Positions 1-8,831 of a stretch of DNA of 64,000 bases are shown here, piece by piece. The translations under genes were made by a program, and so were the position numbers. The notes beneath the pieces are model-generated. The model was not told the origin of the DNA. It saw only the letters and a list, made by a program, of their open reading frames with translations, and did not search any database. The first letter of the stretch is position 1, and every line of letters starts with the position of its first letter. The stretch spans positions 60,056 to 124,055 of the forward strand of contig NZ_JBIRCY010000016.1 of the NCBI RefSeq assembly GCF_044326205.1, in the 5' to 3' direction. Source of the DNA: Kumtagia sp044326205 (GTDB lineage Bacteria > Pseudomonadota > Alphaproteobacteria > Rhizobiales > Rhizobiaceae).

Positions 1-2
1 CG

Positions 3-1133
3 ACGGGGGCGGATTTCTGCGACCGGTTGAAGAAGGCCGGCGCAACGGTGCTCGGCATCGGCGACGCACCCTATGACAGTCTCGATCCGATGCTTTGCGG
101 GGCCCTGTCGGAATACTACCGTGTCGCTGACATGGAGAACTACGACCTGACGCTGCGCGCCATGGGCCATTTCATCCACAAATGGGGCCGCATCGACCGT
201 TTTGAATCGCTCAACGAGCACTGGCTGGAGCTGGAAGCCGGCATCCGCACCGACTTCAACATCTACGGAACCAAGCTCGATTTCGTGAAGAATTTGAAGA
301 AGAAGTCGCGCATGCGGGCCTTCTTCCGCAAGAGCGGCGTCGACACCATCCCGCAACGAAAGTGCTCCGACCGCGCCGGCGCGCTGACCTTCATCCGCCG
401 CGTCGGCTATCCGGTGGTCGTCAAGCCGGACTCGGGGTCCGGCGCCAGCAACACCTTCAAGATCTCCAACGCAAAAGAGCTCGACGCCTTCTTCCGCGAC
501 CGGCCGGAGGACGTCACCTTCGTCATGGAGCAGTTCATCGACGGGCTTGTCGTCACCTATGACGGGCTGGCCAACCGCGACGGCGAGGTGGTGCTGGCGG
601 CCAGCACCCGCTACGACCACAGCGTCATGGACGTGGTCAACAAGGACCGGCACCTGAGCTATATCTGCTATCCCTCGATCGACCCGGCGATCGAGGCGGC
701 AGGGCGAAAGATCCTGAAGGCCTTCGATGTGCGCGAGCGTTTTTTCCACCTGGAGCTTTTCCAGACTCGGGATGGTCGCGCCATCGCACTGGAAGTCAAC
801 ATGCGCCCGCCAGGCGCCTGGATGACCGACGCCATCAACTTTGCCTACGACATCGACGTTTATGCGGAATGGGCGGAGATGGTGGTCAACGACCGCAACC
901 GCGGACCTTTCGAGGGCAAATATTTCACCGCCTATGCCAGCCGCAAGAACCACATCCGCTATCGCCACGACCATCAGGCCGTGCTAGCCGCGCTCGGCGG
1001 CAAGATCGTCCGCCACAACGCCATAGAGGACGTGTTCAGCCGCGCCATGGGAAACTACGCCTACCAGTTCCGCTCGAAGGATCTTGCCGAGGTCCGCCAG
1101 GCGATCGACTTCATTCACGCGGAAGAGGCGTAA
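3..1133 (+). CDS. ATP-grasp ligase-like protein (5' partial)
   Basis: The reading frame is open to the left window edge, so the true start is not visible; the first in-window start-like codon (TTG at 27) lies inside the protein. The visible 376 codons carry an ATP-grasp fold: a glycine/serine-rich ATP loop (VKPDSGSGAS, about 420-450 nt), the hinge-like FVMEQF segment, and the metal-binding LEVNMRPPG near nt 790-810. ATP-grasp enzymes join a carboxylate to an amine or thiol through an acyl phosphate. The stop is 3 bp before the start of the esterase gene, so the two are surely co-transcribed. The substrate is unknown; the protein is not a clear member of the biotin carboxylase, PurK or D-Ala ligase groups. 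Confidence 0.85.
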   Translation, partial: TGADFCDRLKKAGATVLGIGDAPYDSLDPMLCGALSEYYRVADMENYDLTLRAMGHFIHKWGRIDRFESLNEHWLELEAGIRTDFNIYGTKLDFVKNLKKKSRMRAFFRKSGVDTIPQRKCSDRAGALTFIRRVGYPVVVKPDSGSGASNTFKISNAKELDAFFRDRPEDVTFVMEQFIDGLVVTYDGLANRDGEVVLAASTRYDHSVMDVVNKDRHLSYICYPSIDPAIEAAGRKILKAFDVRERFFHLELFQTRDGRAIALEVNMRPPGAWMTDAINFAYDIDVYAEWAEMVVNDRNRGPFEGKYFTAYASRKNHIRYRHDHQAVLAALGGKIVRHNAIEDVFSRAMGNYAYQFRSKDLAEVRQAIDFIHAEEA

Positions 1134-1136
1134 GCG

Positions 1137-1913
1137 ATGCGCATTTCCTACCATAGCATCGACAGCCGCTTTCTTGACCGGCCGATGGAGCACAAGCGCT
1201 ACGGCCATGCCGGCCGGCCGATGGTGGTGTTCCCGACATCGAAGGGACGCTTCTTCCAGTTCGAGGATTCCGGCGCGGTCAACGCCCTGTCGGAGTTCAT
1301 CGAGGCGGGCCGCATCCAGTTGTGGACGCTGGACGGAATCGACTGGGAGACGTTTTTCTCGACCGAACCCGATCTCCAGGCGCGCATCGGCCGCCACGAC
1401 GAATATTTCCGCTACGTCCGCGAGGAGGTCTTTCCGCAGATCACCGAGGAAGCAAAAACCTCGAATGCGGGAAAGCAGTTGAGGCCGATCATGGCCGGCT
1501 GCTCGATGGGCGCCTTCCACGCCTCGAATTTCGTGTTCCACTATCCGGAGATGGTCTCCGGCGTAATCGCGCTCTCCGGCGTCTATTCGACCCGCGATTT
1601 CTTCGGAACGGCGCTAGACGGCGGCATCTACTACAACTCGCCGCTCGATTACCTGCCCGGGCTGAGCGATCCTACCGCACTCGCCCGGCTGCGCGACTGC
1701 CGGCTGGTCTTCTGCTGCGGCCAGGGCGCCTGGGAGGAGCGCATGCTGGCGGAGACCCGCGAGCTTGAACAAATCCTGCGCGAAAAGGACATTCCGGCCT
1801 GGGTGGACTATTGGGGAACCGACGTCAGCCATGACTGGCCGTGGTGGCATCGCCAGTTGCAGTATTTCGTCGGCCATTGGCTCGACGATGATGTCCGGGC
1901 TCCGCGCGGATGA
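1137..1913 (+). CDS. alpha/beta-hydrolase, esterase (COG4947-like)
   Basis: A 258-residue protein of the esterase D-like alpha/beta-hydrolase type. The nucleophile elbow GCSMGA places Ser near residue 123, and VSHDWPWW offers the catalytic His near residue 232. No signal peptide is seen, so it should act in the cytoplasm. The ATG follows the ATP-grasp stop by 3 bp, which indicates translational coupling and a shared pathway. Such an esterase could release or trim the amide or ester product of the ligase; this is inference from context, and the substrate is unknown. The acidic member of the triad is not obvious by eye. Confidence 0.85.
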   Translation: MRISYHSIDSRFLDRPMEHKRYGHAGRPMVVFPTSKGRFFQFEDSGAVNALSEFIEAGRIQLWTLDGIDWETFFSTEPDLQARIGRHDEYFRYVREEVFPQITEEAKTSNAGKQLRPIMAGCSMGAFHASNFVFHYPEMVSGVIALSGVYSTRDFFGTALDGGIYYNSPLDYLPGLSDPTALARLRDCRLVFCCGQGAWEERMLAETRELEQILREKDIPAWVDYWGTDVSHDWPWWHRQLQYFVGHWLDDDVRAPRG

Positions 1914-2027
1914 AGCTGCCGCACGTTTCGCGCGCCCATGCCGTCATGCGAGCGGTGGTCGGCGCCTAGCCCACCAAAATCCGACTTCGGCCGGCATTCA
2001 CCGATTGTTAGCATAAACGGCAACCAA

Positions 2028-2046
2028 ACCGTGCCTCATGCACGGT
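2028..2046. promoter_or_regulatory. 7-bp perfect hairpin upstream of the GGDEF-EAL gene
   Basis: ACCGTGC and GCACGGT flank a 5-nt loop, 62 bp before the next ATG. There is no T-run, so an operator or leader hairpin is as likely as a weak terminator for the upstream esterase gene. Confidence 0.35.
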
Positions 2047-2108
2047 AGTTAAGGCAATACATTCCAGGTCGGATAGACTAGCATTCCGCCTACAACAGAA
2101 CCGGCGCG

Positions 2109-4577
2109 ATGCGGGAACCCTCGACACCGAAACCGACGAAACCCCGCCGGATGCGCCGGGCGCCGAGCCTGCTGGGCCTCATCTGGCCTTTCATCGTCGT
2201 TGTCCTGATCCAGACCGCCATCGCCGGCTTCAGCATCTACACGCTGTCAGCCGTGCGCGCCTATGTCGGCGGCGAAAGCCACTGGTCGAAGGGCCAGAAG
2301 AACGCCATCCACTTCCTCGGCCTCTACGCCGAGACCAGGAACGACAGCTACTTCCAAGCCTATCAGGAAGCGCTTGCCGTACCGTTGGCCGACCGCCAAG
2401 GGCGCCTCGCGTTGGAGCTGCCGGAACCTGACTTCGAGGCGGCGAAGCGCGCCTTCGTCGCCGGTGGCAACCATCCGGATGACGTGGGCGGCATGGTCTG
2501 GTTGCTGCATCATTTCGGCGAGGTCAGCTACCTCAGGGAGGCCGTCCGGCACTGGAAGGCCGGCGACGAAATCATCCTCGAGCTCGAGCGGCTGGGCAAC
2601 GAAATTCGCGCGACGGTCGCCCGCGGAGGGGCCACGCCCGCGGCGATCGCCGCGTGGAAGACCGAGATATTCCGCTTGAACCGGCAGCTTGCCCCGTTGG
2701 CCGAAGCTTTCTCGGCAAGCCTGGGCGAAGGGTCGCGCTTCATCAAGAACCTGCTGATCGCCGCCAACGTCGTGACCGCCGCGCTGCTCATCCTGCTTGC
2801 GTTCTGGCGCACCGACAAGCTGCTCTCGCAACGGCAGGCAGCAGAACGGGCGCTGAATGCCGAGCGCGAACGCGCCCGCATCACGCTGGCGTCCATCGGC
2901 CAGGCGGTTATCTGCACCAACAATTGCGGCCTGGTCGACTACATGAACGCGGCCGCCGAGCGGCTGATCGGTCGGCGGTCGGCCGAGGTGGCGGGCGCGC
3001 CGCTGTCGCTGCTGTTCGGTATCGCCGACGAGGCAACCGGCAAGGATTGCATGGCGCTGGTAGACGGCATCGTCTCCGGCAGAGCGGCGGAGACGGACAG
3101 CGGCCCGTGCCGCCTGCGACGTCCCGACGGAACGTCGGTGACCGTCTCCCTCGCCGGCCGTCCGCTGCAGGTGGATGGGCGCCCGGCCGGCGCGGTCATC
3201 GTCTTCCACGACATGACACGCGAACGCGAATTCATCGACCGGCTGTCCTGGCAGGCGTCACACGACTCGCTGACCGATCTTTCCAACCGTCGCGATTTCG
3301 AGACGCGGCTGGAAAATGAACTTGGCCGCCTCGCGCCGGAGGGCTACGGGCATTCGCTGATCTATCTCGACCTCGACCAGTTCAAGGTTGTCAACGACAC
3401 CTGCGGCCATGCGGCGGGCGATGAGTTGCTGCGCGAGATTTCGGCTTGCCTGAGGCGCCATATCCGCGCCAGCGACATTCTTGCCCGGCTGGGCGGCGAC
3501 GAGTTCGGCATCGTGCTCGTCGACTGCGGCCCGGATGAGGCGCAAGCCATCGCCGAACGGCTGCGCCGGGGCGTCGAGGAACTGGATTTCCTGTGGAACG
3601 GGCGGCGCTTCTCGACCAGCGCCAGCATCGGGCTGGTGCACGTCGCCGATCCCGGAACCTCGCTGGAAGAGACGCTGCGTTCCGCCGACATCGCCTGCTA
3701 CATGGCCAAGGAGAAGGGCCGCAACCGCGTCCAGGTGCATCGCCCCAGCGACACGGAGGTGCAGGCGCGCTTCGGCGAAATGGACTGGGTCCGCCGGCTG
3801 CGGGCGGCTCTCGAGGAGGACCGTTTCTGTCTGTTTGCCCAAGAGATCGCGGCGGTTGGCGCCTATGGGCGGGATGGCGCGCATATCGAAGTGCTGCTGC
3901 GCCTGCGCGACGAGGAAGGCCGGCTCGTGCCGCCGAACAGCTTCATCCCGGCTGCTGAACGCTACGGGCTGATGCCGCAGATCGACCGCTGGGTGGTCCG
4001 CAGAACCTTCGCGACGCTTGCCGAGCGGGCCGGGCAGCTCGTATCGATGCAGGTCGCCGCTTGCGCCATCAACCTTTCCGGCGCGACCTTCAACGACGAG
4101 AGCTTCGTCGGCTTCGTGCGCGACGAATTCACCGCCCACGGCATCGCGCCGGATCTGATCTGCTTCGAGATCACAGAGACGGCGGCGATCGCCGACATGG
4201 CGAGCGCCATCCGCTTCATGGACGCGCTGCGCGGCCTCGGCTGCCGTTTCGCACTCGACGATTTCGGCGCCGGCATGTCGTCCTTCGCCTATCTGAAGCA
4301 CCTTCCGGTCGACTACCTCAAGATCGATGGCGGCTTCGTCAAGGACATGCTGGACGATCCGATCGACCGGGCCATGGTCCAGATGATCAGCCACATCGGC
4401 AAGGTGATGGGCAAGCGGACCATCGCGGAATTCGCCGAGACCGACGCCATCGTCGAGGCGCTGCGCGACATTGGCGTCGATTTCGTGCAGGGCTATGCCA
4501 TCGCCCGGCCCATCCCTTTCGACGCCGCAACTGTGCTGAAGGGGGGACATGACATCTCCCGGCGGCGGGTGGCCTGA
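2109..4577 (+). CDS. membrane-bound PAS-GGDEF-EAL cyclic-di-GMP protein
   Basis: An 822-residue inner-membrane signalling protein. Two membrane segments (about 22-45 and 212-235) bracket a periplasmic sensor region of about 165 residues. A PAS domain follows (about 255-370), then GGDEF (about 385-545) and EAL (about 560-815). The GGDEF motif is intact (RLGGDEF, near 460) and is preceded by an RASD inhibitory site. In the EAL domain the signature reads EVLLR rather than EALLR, but the metal and catalytic positions INLS, FEITE, DDFGAG, YLKID and the late Glu are present. Both cyclase and phosphodiesterase activity are therefore possible. It stands alone; the signal sensed is not evident. Confidence 0.93.
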   Translation: MREPSTPKPTKPRRMRRAPSLLGLIWPFIVVVLIQTAIAGFSIYTLSAVRAYVGGESHWSKGQKNAIHFLGLYAETRNDSYFQAYQEALAVPLADRQGRLALELPEPDFEAAKRAFVAGGNHPDDVGGMVWLLHHFGEVSYLREAVRHWKAGDEIILELERLGNEIRATVARGGATPAAIAAWKTEIFRLNRQLAPLAEAFSASLGEGSRFIKNLLIAANVVTAALLILLAFWRTDKLLSQRQAAERALNAERERARITLASIGQAVICTNNCGLVDYMNAAAERLIGRRSAEVAGAPLSLLFGIADEATGKDCMALVDGIVSGRAAETDSGPCRLRRPDGTSVTVSLAGRPLQVDGRPAGAVIVFHDMTREREFIDRLSWQASHDSLTDLSNRRDFETRLENELGRLAPEGYGHSLIYLDLDQFKVVNDTCGHAAGDELLREISACLRRHIRASDILARLGGDEFGIVLVDCGPDEAQAIAERLRRGVEELDFLWNGRRFSTSASIGLVHVADPGTSLEETLRSADIACYMAKEKGRNRVQVHRPSDTEVQARFGEMDWVRRLRAALEEDRFCLFAQEIAAVGAYGRDGAHIEVLLRLRDEEGRLVPPNSFIPAAERYGLMPQIDRWVVRRTFATLAERAGQLVSMQVAACAINLSGATFNDESFVGFVRDEFTAHGIAPDLICFEITETAAIADMASAIRFMDALRGLGCRFALDDFGAGMSSFAYLKHLPVDYLKIDGGFVKDMLDDPIDRAMVQMISHIGKVMGKRTIAEFAETDAIVEALRDIGVDFVQGYAIARPIPFDAATVLKGGHDISRRRVA

Positions 4578-4670
4578 AGCGCGACACGCTTCGGGATGAG
4601 GCAAGCACCAGTCCCACCGGCCGTTTCGCCGCGCCGAGGGGGCACGGCAAACAATTCCCGGTGCACGTTT

Positions 4671-5459
4671 CTACCGATCCAGCTCCGGAAAATACGGATC
4701 GGAATAAAACCTCCGGTCACGCTCGCCCTTCAGGCAGTCGACCGGCCCGTCCGTGGCGGGGATGATGGTTGCCGGCGGCGACGCTCCGCTGACTTCGAGG
4801 ATCAGCTTGCGGCGGATCGCCGTGGCGAATTCTTGCGCCGAGCGGATCGGCAGCATGAACGAGCCCGGCCCGCCGATGACGCATTCGGCGTAGTAGCGGT
4901 CAATGTCGGGGAAGGTCGGCGACGGCCGGATGACGATCGGCAGGCCGTTGACGACGATGCCCGCAGAGACAGCGCGGTCGCGCGCGCCGGTGACCGGCAG
5001 CCCGATATTGTTCGGCCCGTCGCCGGACACGTCGATGACGCGGCGAGACCCGTCCACCGAATTGTTGTCGAACAGCCCATTTCCAAAATCCAGCGCGCCG
5101 GAGATCGACGTGCCCGTGTAGCCGCCGAAGGGTCGCGTCGCGAGCAGGGCGGCGAAGGCCCGCGCGCTTTCCGGTCCGTCGATCACCTGCCACGGAACCA
5201 GCGATTCGGCGCGCACCGTGCCCGCCCATTCGAAATAGGTGATGGCGATGCGGCCGTTGAGCCCGGCCCGCACGGCGGCGATGAAGTCGGGATGGCGGAT
5301 CGCCTCGACATAGCCTGCCCGCTGCAGCGAAAACTCCTCGGTGTCCATCGAGCGCGATACGTCGACCGCCAGCACCAGTTCGACGTCGACCGGCATGACT
5401 GCCGCCGCAGGCCGCACGTCGCAGCCGAGACAGAGCAGCACGCCGAGCAAGGACAGCAT
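4671..5459 (-). CDS. DUF1194 von Willebrand factor A-like exported protein
   Basis: A 262-residue protein with an N-terminal signal peptide (hydrophobic core LLGVLLCLG, likely cleavage after AAA near residue 20). The mature part starts as a VWA domain with the MIDAS signature DVSRS and a second VSGDG motif, matching the DUF1194 family. Such domains bind a divalent metal and mediate protein contacts; the partner is unknown. It converges on the GGDEF-EAL gene and follows the methyltransferase gene on the same strand, with a hairpin between them that probably separates the transcripts. Confidence 0.88.
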   Translation of the reverse strand: MLSLLGVLLCLGCDVRPAAAVMPVDVELVLAVDVSRSMDTEEFSLQRAGYVEAIRHPDFIAAVRAGLNGRIAITYFEWAGTVRAESLVPWQVIDGPESARAFAALLATRPFGGYTGTSISGALDFGNGLFDNNSVDGSRRVIDVSGDGPNNIGLPVTGARDRAVSAGIVVNGLPIVIRPSPTFPDIDRYYAECVIGGPGSFMLPIRSAQEFATAIRRKLILEVSGASPPATIIPATDGPVDCLKGERDRRFYSDPYFPELDR

Positions 5460-5558
5460 GGGCCGATCCCCATAGAGATGCCGCAGCCGAGACCAGAAAC
5501 ATGGCGGAATCGCGGGCGCGCGGCCGGCCCTCCGCTTTCGCTTCGGGCGTTCGTCACG

Positions 5559-5584
5559 CGAAAAGCCAAATCTTTGGCTTTTCG
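5559..5584 (-). terminator. hairpin terminator after the methyltransferase gene
   Basis: A 12-bp perfect inverted repeat (CGAAAAGCCAAA / TTTGGCTTTTCG) with a 2-nt loop lies just 3' of the methyltransferase stop codon. The T stretch falls inside the stem, so it resembles a bidirectional attenuator more than a textbook terminator. Confidence 0.55.
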
Positions 5585-5588
5585 TCCG

Positions 5589-6341
5589 CTACGCGGACCG
5601 CTCTTCACTCCTCGCCGCGCGCGCACCCTGTGGGGTGAGCACCGGCACGAACACCCGGCGCGAGGCGCGCTGCGATACCGGGATGCCCTGGTAGAGCCGC
5701 TTCTGCGCCTCGGCGATGATCACTCCGGAGAAGATCGGCCAGAAGCGCCGCCCGGCGCGTTCCAGCATCGGCTGCAGCCGCATCATGAAGTTCCGCCGCG
5801 ACGGCGGGAACAATAGTGCTTCCGACGCGGCCGACGGCGTGAAATTGGCGTCGCGCAAAAGTTCGTTGAGCTGGCTGCGCGAGAACGGCCGGCCGGTGCC
5901 GAACGGCGTGTGTTCGAACCGCGCCCAGACGCCGCGCCGGTTGGGCACGACGATGACGACGCGGCCGGCCGGCGACAGCACGCGCCAGATCTCCTTCAGG
6001 GTCTCGCGCGGATTTTCCGCATGTTCCAGCGAATGCACCAGAATCATCCGGTCGATCGAGGCGTCGACCAGCGGCAGTTCCTCGTCGAACACCAGCACGG
6101 TCGACGACGGCGCCTCGAGCGGCCAGCGCACCGCGCCTTGCGTGCGGGGCATGAAGGCGAAGACCCGCTCGGCATCGGCGCCGAAGCGTTCCAGCCAGGG
6201 CAGGGCGTAGCCAAGCCCGACCAGCCGCTCGTTGGGCAGGTTCGTCCACAGCGCCGACAGCGCGACGGTAATCGAGCGCTCCGCCACCTGCCCGAGCGGC
6301 GAGGCATAGAAGGAGCGGAGGTCGACGATATCCGAATTCAT
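5589..6341 (-). CDS. class I SAM-dependent methyltransferase (Methyltransf_11-like)
   Basis: A 250-residue cytoplasmic protein. VGLGYALPWLERF near residue 41 fits motif I of a Rossmann methyltransferase, DRMILVHSLEH near 100 is motif IV, and LSPAGRVVIVVPN near 125 is motif V/VI. These features support S-adenosylmethionine binding, but give no clue to the substrate. It is divergent from glyoxalase II with about 108 bp between start codons. From memory this pairing recurs in Rhizobiales, which suggests a shared promoter region more than a shared pathway. Confidence 0.88.
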   Translation of the reverse strand: MNSDIVDLRSFYASPLGQVAERSITVALSALWTNLPNERLVGLGYALPWLERFGADAERVFAFMPRTQGAVRWPLEAPSSTVLVFDEELPLVDASIDRMILVHSLEHAENPRETLKEIWRVLSPAGRVVIVVPNRRGVWARFEHTPFGTGRPFSRSQLNELLRDANFTPSAASEALLFPPSRRNFMMRLQPMLERAGRRFWPIFSGVIIAEAQKRLYQGIPVSQRASRRVFVPVLTPQGARAARSEERSA

Positions 6342-6449
6342 GGGCGGCGACGGTAGCGGGCTCGCATGACGAGTTCAACATGGACCATCCTGCGGGATGA
6401 CACCGCCCACACGGCGCTCTATCTAAGCCCACGAAAAAGGAGAGTTTTG

Positions 6450-7217
6450 ATGACGATCGACATCGACCAGTTCATGTGCCGCACCGACAATTTCGGCGTG
6501 CTTATCCGCGACCGCAAGACCGGCGACACCGCGCTGATCGACGCGCCGGAGGAGAAGCCGATCCTGGACGCCATCGAGCGGACGGGCTGGACGCCGACGT
6601 TGATCCTGACCACGCATCACCATCCCGACCATGTCGAGGCCAATCTGGCGCTGAAGGAACGGTTCGGGCTGAAGATCATAGGCCCGGCGAAGGAGAAGGC
6701 GAAAATTCCGGGAATCGACGAGGCGGTCGACGGCGGCTCGACTTTTCGCTTCGGGGACGAGGACGTGCGGGTGATCTTCACGCCGGGCCACACGCTGGGC
6801 CACGTCTCCTACCATTTCCCGCACTCGAAGGTGCTGTTCGCGGCCGACACGCTGTTCGCGCTGGGCTGCGGCCGGCTGCTCGAAGGCACGGCGGCACAGA
6901 TGTGGCAGTCGCTGAAAACGCTGTCGGCCTTGCCACCCGAAACAGCCGTCTATTGCGGCCACGAATACACGCAATCCAACGCCCGCTTCGCGCTCAGCGT
7001 CGACCCGGACAACGAGGCGCTGAAGGAGCGCGCCGGCGAGATCGACCGGCTGCGCGCCGACGGCAAGCCCACCCTGCCGACGACGATCGGCCGCGAACTG
7101 GAGACCAACCCGTTCCTGCGCCCTCACGATCCAAAAATCCGCCGTACGCTCGGCATGGAAAACGCATCCGACGAGGCAGTGTTCGCGGAGATCCGCAAGC
7201 GCAAGGACAATTTCTGA
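6450..7217 (+). CDS. gloB: hydroxyacylglutathione hydrolase (glyoxalase II)
   Basis: A 255-residue metallo-beta-lactamase-fold enzyme that hydrolyses S-D-lactoylglutathione to lactate and glutathione in methylglyoxal detoxification. The metal site THHHPDH lies at residues 55-61, followed by the metal-binding GHTLGH, AADTLF and CGHEYT segments, and the family C-terminal glutathione-binding tail ending RRKDNF-like (IRKRKDNF). The ATG at 6450 is preferred over an upstream in-frame ATG at 6366 because an AAAGGAGAG ribosome site lies 7 nt upstream and the length then equals the family norm. Confidence 0.96.
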   Translation: MTIDIDQFMCRTDNFGVLIRDRKTGDTALIDAPEEKPILDAIERTGWTPTLILTTHHHPDHVEANLALKERFGLKIIGPAKEKAKIPGIDEAVDGGSTFRFGDEDVRVIFTPGHTLGHVSYHFPHSKVLFAADTLFALGCGRLLEGTAAQMWQSLKTLSALPPETAVYCGHEYTQSNARFALSVDPDNEALKERAGEIDRLRADGKPTLPTTIGRELETNPFLRPHDPKIRRTLGMENASDEAVFAEIRKRKDNF

Positions 7218-7243
7218 CGACGGCGGGGGCCCGCCCGACCTGC

Positions 7244-7915
7244 TCAGAAACTGATCAGCCCCAGCGTGATCGCCATCTGGCCGAGATAATAGCTTGCCCA
7301 CACCGCGTAGCGCATCCAGTCGCGCTGGCGCGAGATTGCCGGCAGCAGGAATTTTTCGGTGGCGAGCAGCGTGTCGGAGGCTATGAACAGCAGCGCGCCG
7401 GCAATCACCAGCGGTGCATCCAGCGTCAGCGCGGAAATACCCATACAGAGGATCGCGACGATGTAGACCGTTACCGGTCCTCGCAGCGATGGACCGATGC
7501 GCCGCATCAGCAGCACGAGCATGATCAGTCCATAGACGACCAGGACTGCGGCCAGGGCACCGCGCCAGGGTGCGGCGACAAGCACGCCCGGCCCGCCGCC
7601 GATCGACGCCAACAGCGCGATGTAGGCGAGATGCGCGGCGAGAAAACTCGCCAACCCGGCGAGCAAGGCTCTTTCGCCCGGCCGCGACAGGAACAGGTCG
7701 CCGGCGGCGCTCAGCGCCAGCGCAAGGACCAGCAGCCAGTGGCCTTGCTGCATTCCGGCCAGCACCGCCAGCAGCGCAACCGCCAGAGTCTTGACTGCCG
7801 AGGCGACGAAGCGCGGCGGCGCGGCAGCCATGGTGCCGTAGAGCAGGGCGGCGGCGCAGGAAAAGATGAAGGTGGCGTTGCCGGGGCTTTCGACCCCGCC
7901 CTCGAACGGCATCAT
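7244..7915 (-). CDS. YhhN family membrane protein (lysoplasmalogenase-like)
   Basis: A 223-residue polytopic membrane protein with about eight hydrophobic segments. The ALSAAGDLFLS stretch and the late FIASDTLLAT stretch contain the two conserved Asp motifs of the YhhN/TMEM86 family, whose eukaryotic member hydrolyses the vinyl-ether bond of lysoplasmalogen; the bacterial substrate is uncertain. The start is the ATG-ATG at 7915, which overlaps the stop of the upstream transporter gene by 4 bp (ATGA), so the pair is translationally coupled. Confidence 0.88.
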   Translation of the reverse strand: MMPFEGGVESPGNATFIFSCAAALLYGTMAAAPPRFVASAVKTLAVALLAVLAGMQQGHWLLVLALALSAAGDLFLSRPGERALLAGLASFLAAHLAYIALLASIGGGPGVLVAAPWRGALAAVLVVYGLIMLVLLMRRIGPSLRGPVTVYIVAILCMGISALTLDAPLVIAGALLFIASDTLLATEKFLLPAISRQRDWMRYAVWASYYLGQMAITLGLISF

Positions 7916-8805
7916 GCGCCGGCCTCGCTCCGAGCCCCGCGCGCGCTGGAAAACAGTCTCGGCCGCGCCGCCAGCACGGCGCCCGCCGAAATCAGCAGGC
8001 AGGCGCCGATCACGTTCCAGGTCGGCTCGGCGAAGCCGGTGGCGATCAGCACCAGCGTCGACAGCAGCGGCGCGGCGTAGCTTGCCGCGCCCAGCACCTG
8101 GATGTTGCCGCGCTTGACCCCGAAATCCCAGGCGTAGAAGGCGGCGCCCACCGGCATCAGCCCTAAGCCCAGCACCGCAAGCCATTGCCCCGCATTCGCC
8201 GGCAGCACGGTCTGCTCCAGCGCAAGGTGGCAGATGAGCGACAGGATCGAGGTGGCCGCGCAGAACCAGGTGACGATGCTGGTCGGCACCTCTGCGAAAC
8301 GCCGCGACAGCAGCGAATAGCTCGACCACAGCAGCGCGCAGACGGCGGCCATGGCGTAGCCGAAAGCATAACGGCTCTCGAACGACAGCCCGCCGCCCTT
8401 GGCGATGATCAACACCGTTCCCGCAAGCCCCAGCACCGCGCCGGCCACATGGTTCCAGCGCAGTTTTTCGCCGGGCATCAGCGCCGAGCCGACGACGATC
8501 AGCAGCGGCCAGAGATAGGCGATCAGGCTGGCCTCCACCGCCGGCGCGTTGCGCAGTGCGGTGAAGTAGAAGAAGTGGTAGCCGAACAGCCCACCAATGC
8601 CGATCAACCAGACAACCGGCGGAATTTTTGCCGGCGCGGCGGGTTTCGGCATCACAAGCCGGGCGCAAAGTCCGACCGCCGTGCCGATGGCAAAAGTGAT
8701 CGCCGACAGCAGGAAGGGAGGCACCTGGCCCGACGCGTCGGTGAGCAGCGCCAGCAGCGCCCACATCGCCACAGCGGAAAAACCGATCAGCGTTGCCCGT
8801 GCCAT
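7912..8805 (-). CDS. EamA/DMT exporter, YddG-like aromatic amino acid exporter
   Basis: A 297-residue inner-membrane protein with ten predicted segments in two EamA repeats. The N-terminus (MARATLIGFSAVAMWALLALLT) and the GYHFFYFTALRNAP segment are typical of the YddG branch, which exports aromatic amino acids in enterobacteria; the exact substrate here is inferred. It is the first gene of a two-gene unit with the YhhN protein. Of the four EamA proteins in the window this one belongs to a different subfamily from the others. Confidence 0.87.
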   Translation of the reverse strand: MARATLIGFSAVAMWALLALLTDASGQVPPFLLSAITFAIGTAVGLCARLVMPKPAAPAKIPPVVWLIGIGGLFGYHFFYFTALRNAPAVEASLIAYLWPLLIVVGSALMPGEKLRWNHVAGAVLGLAGTVLIIAKGGGLSFESRYAFGYAMAAVCALLWSSYSLLSRRFAEVPTSIVTWFCAATSILSLICHLALEQTVLPANAGQWLAVLGLGLMPVGAAFYAWDFGVKRGNIQVLGAASYAAPLLSTLVLIATGFAEPTWNVIGACLLISAGAVLAARPRLFSSARGARSEAGA

Positions 8806-8831
8806 AGATCCTCCGGCGCGGGCGCGTCCCG

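Noticed and set aside
3878..3900. EVL instead of EAL as a sign of an inactive phosphodiesterase domain
   Set aside because: EVLLR is common in active EAL proteins, and the other metal and catalytic residues are present.
3258..4604. Long open frame on the minus strand under the GGDEF-EAL gene (448 codons)
   Set aside because: It is antisense to a gene with intact family motifs throughout, and its translation is His/Asp/Arg-rich and without family likeness, as is usual for high-GC shadows.
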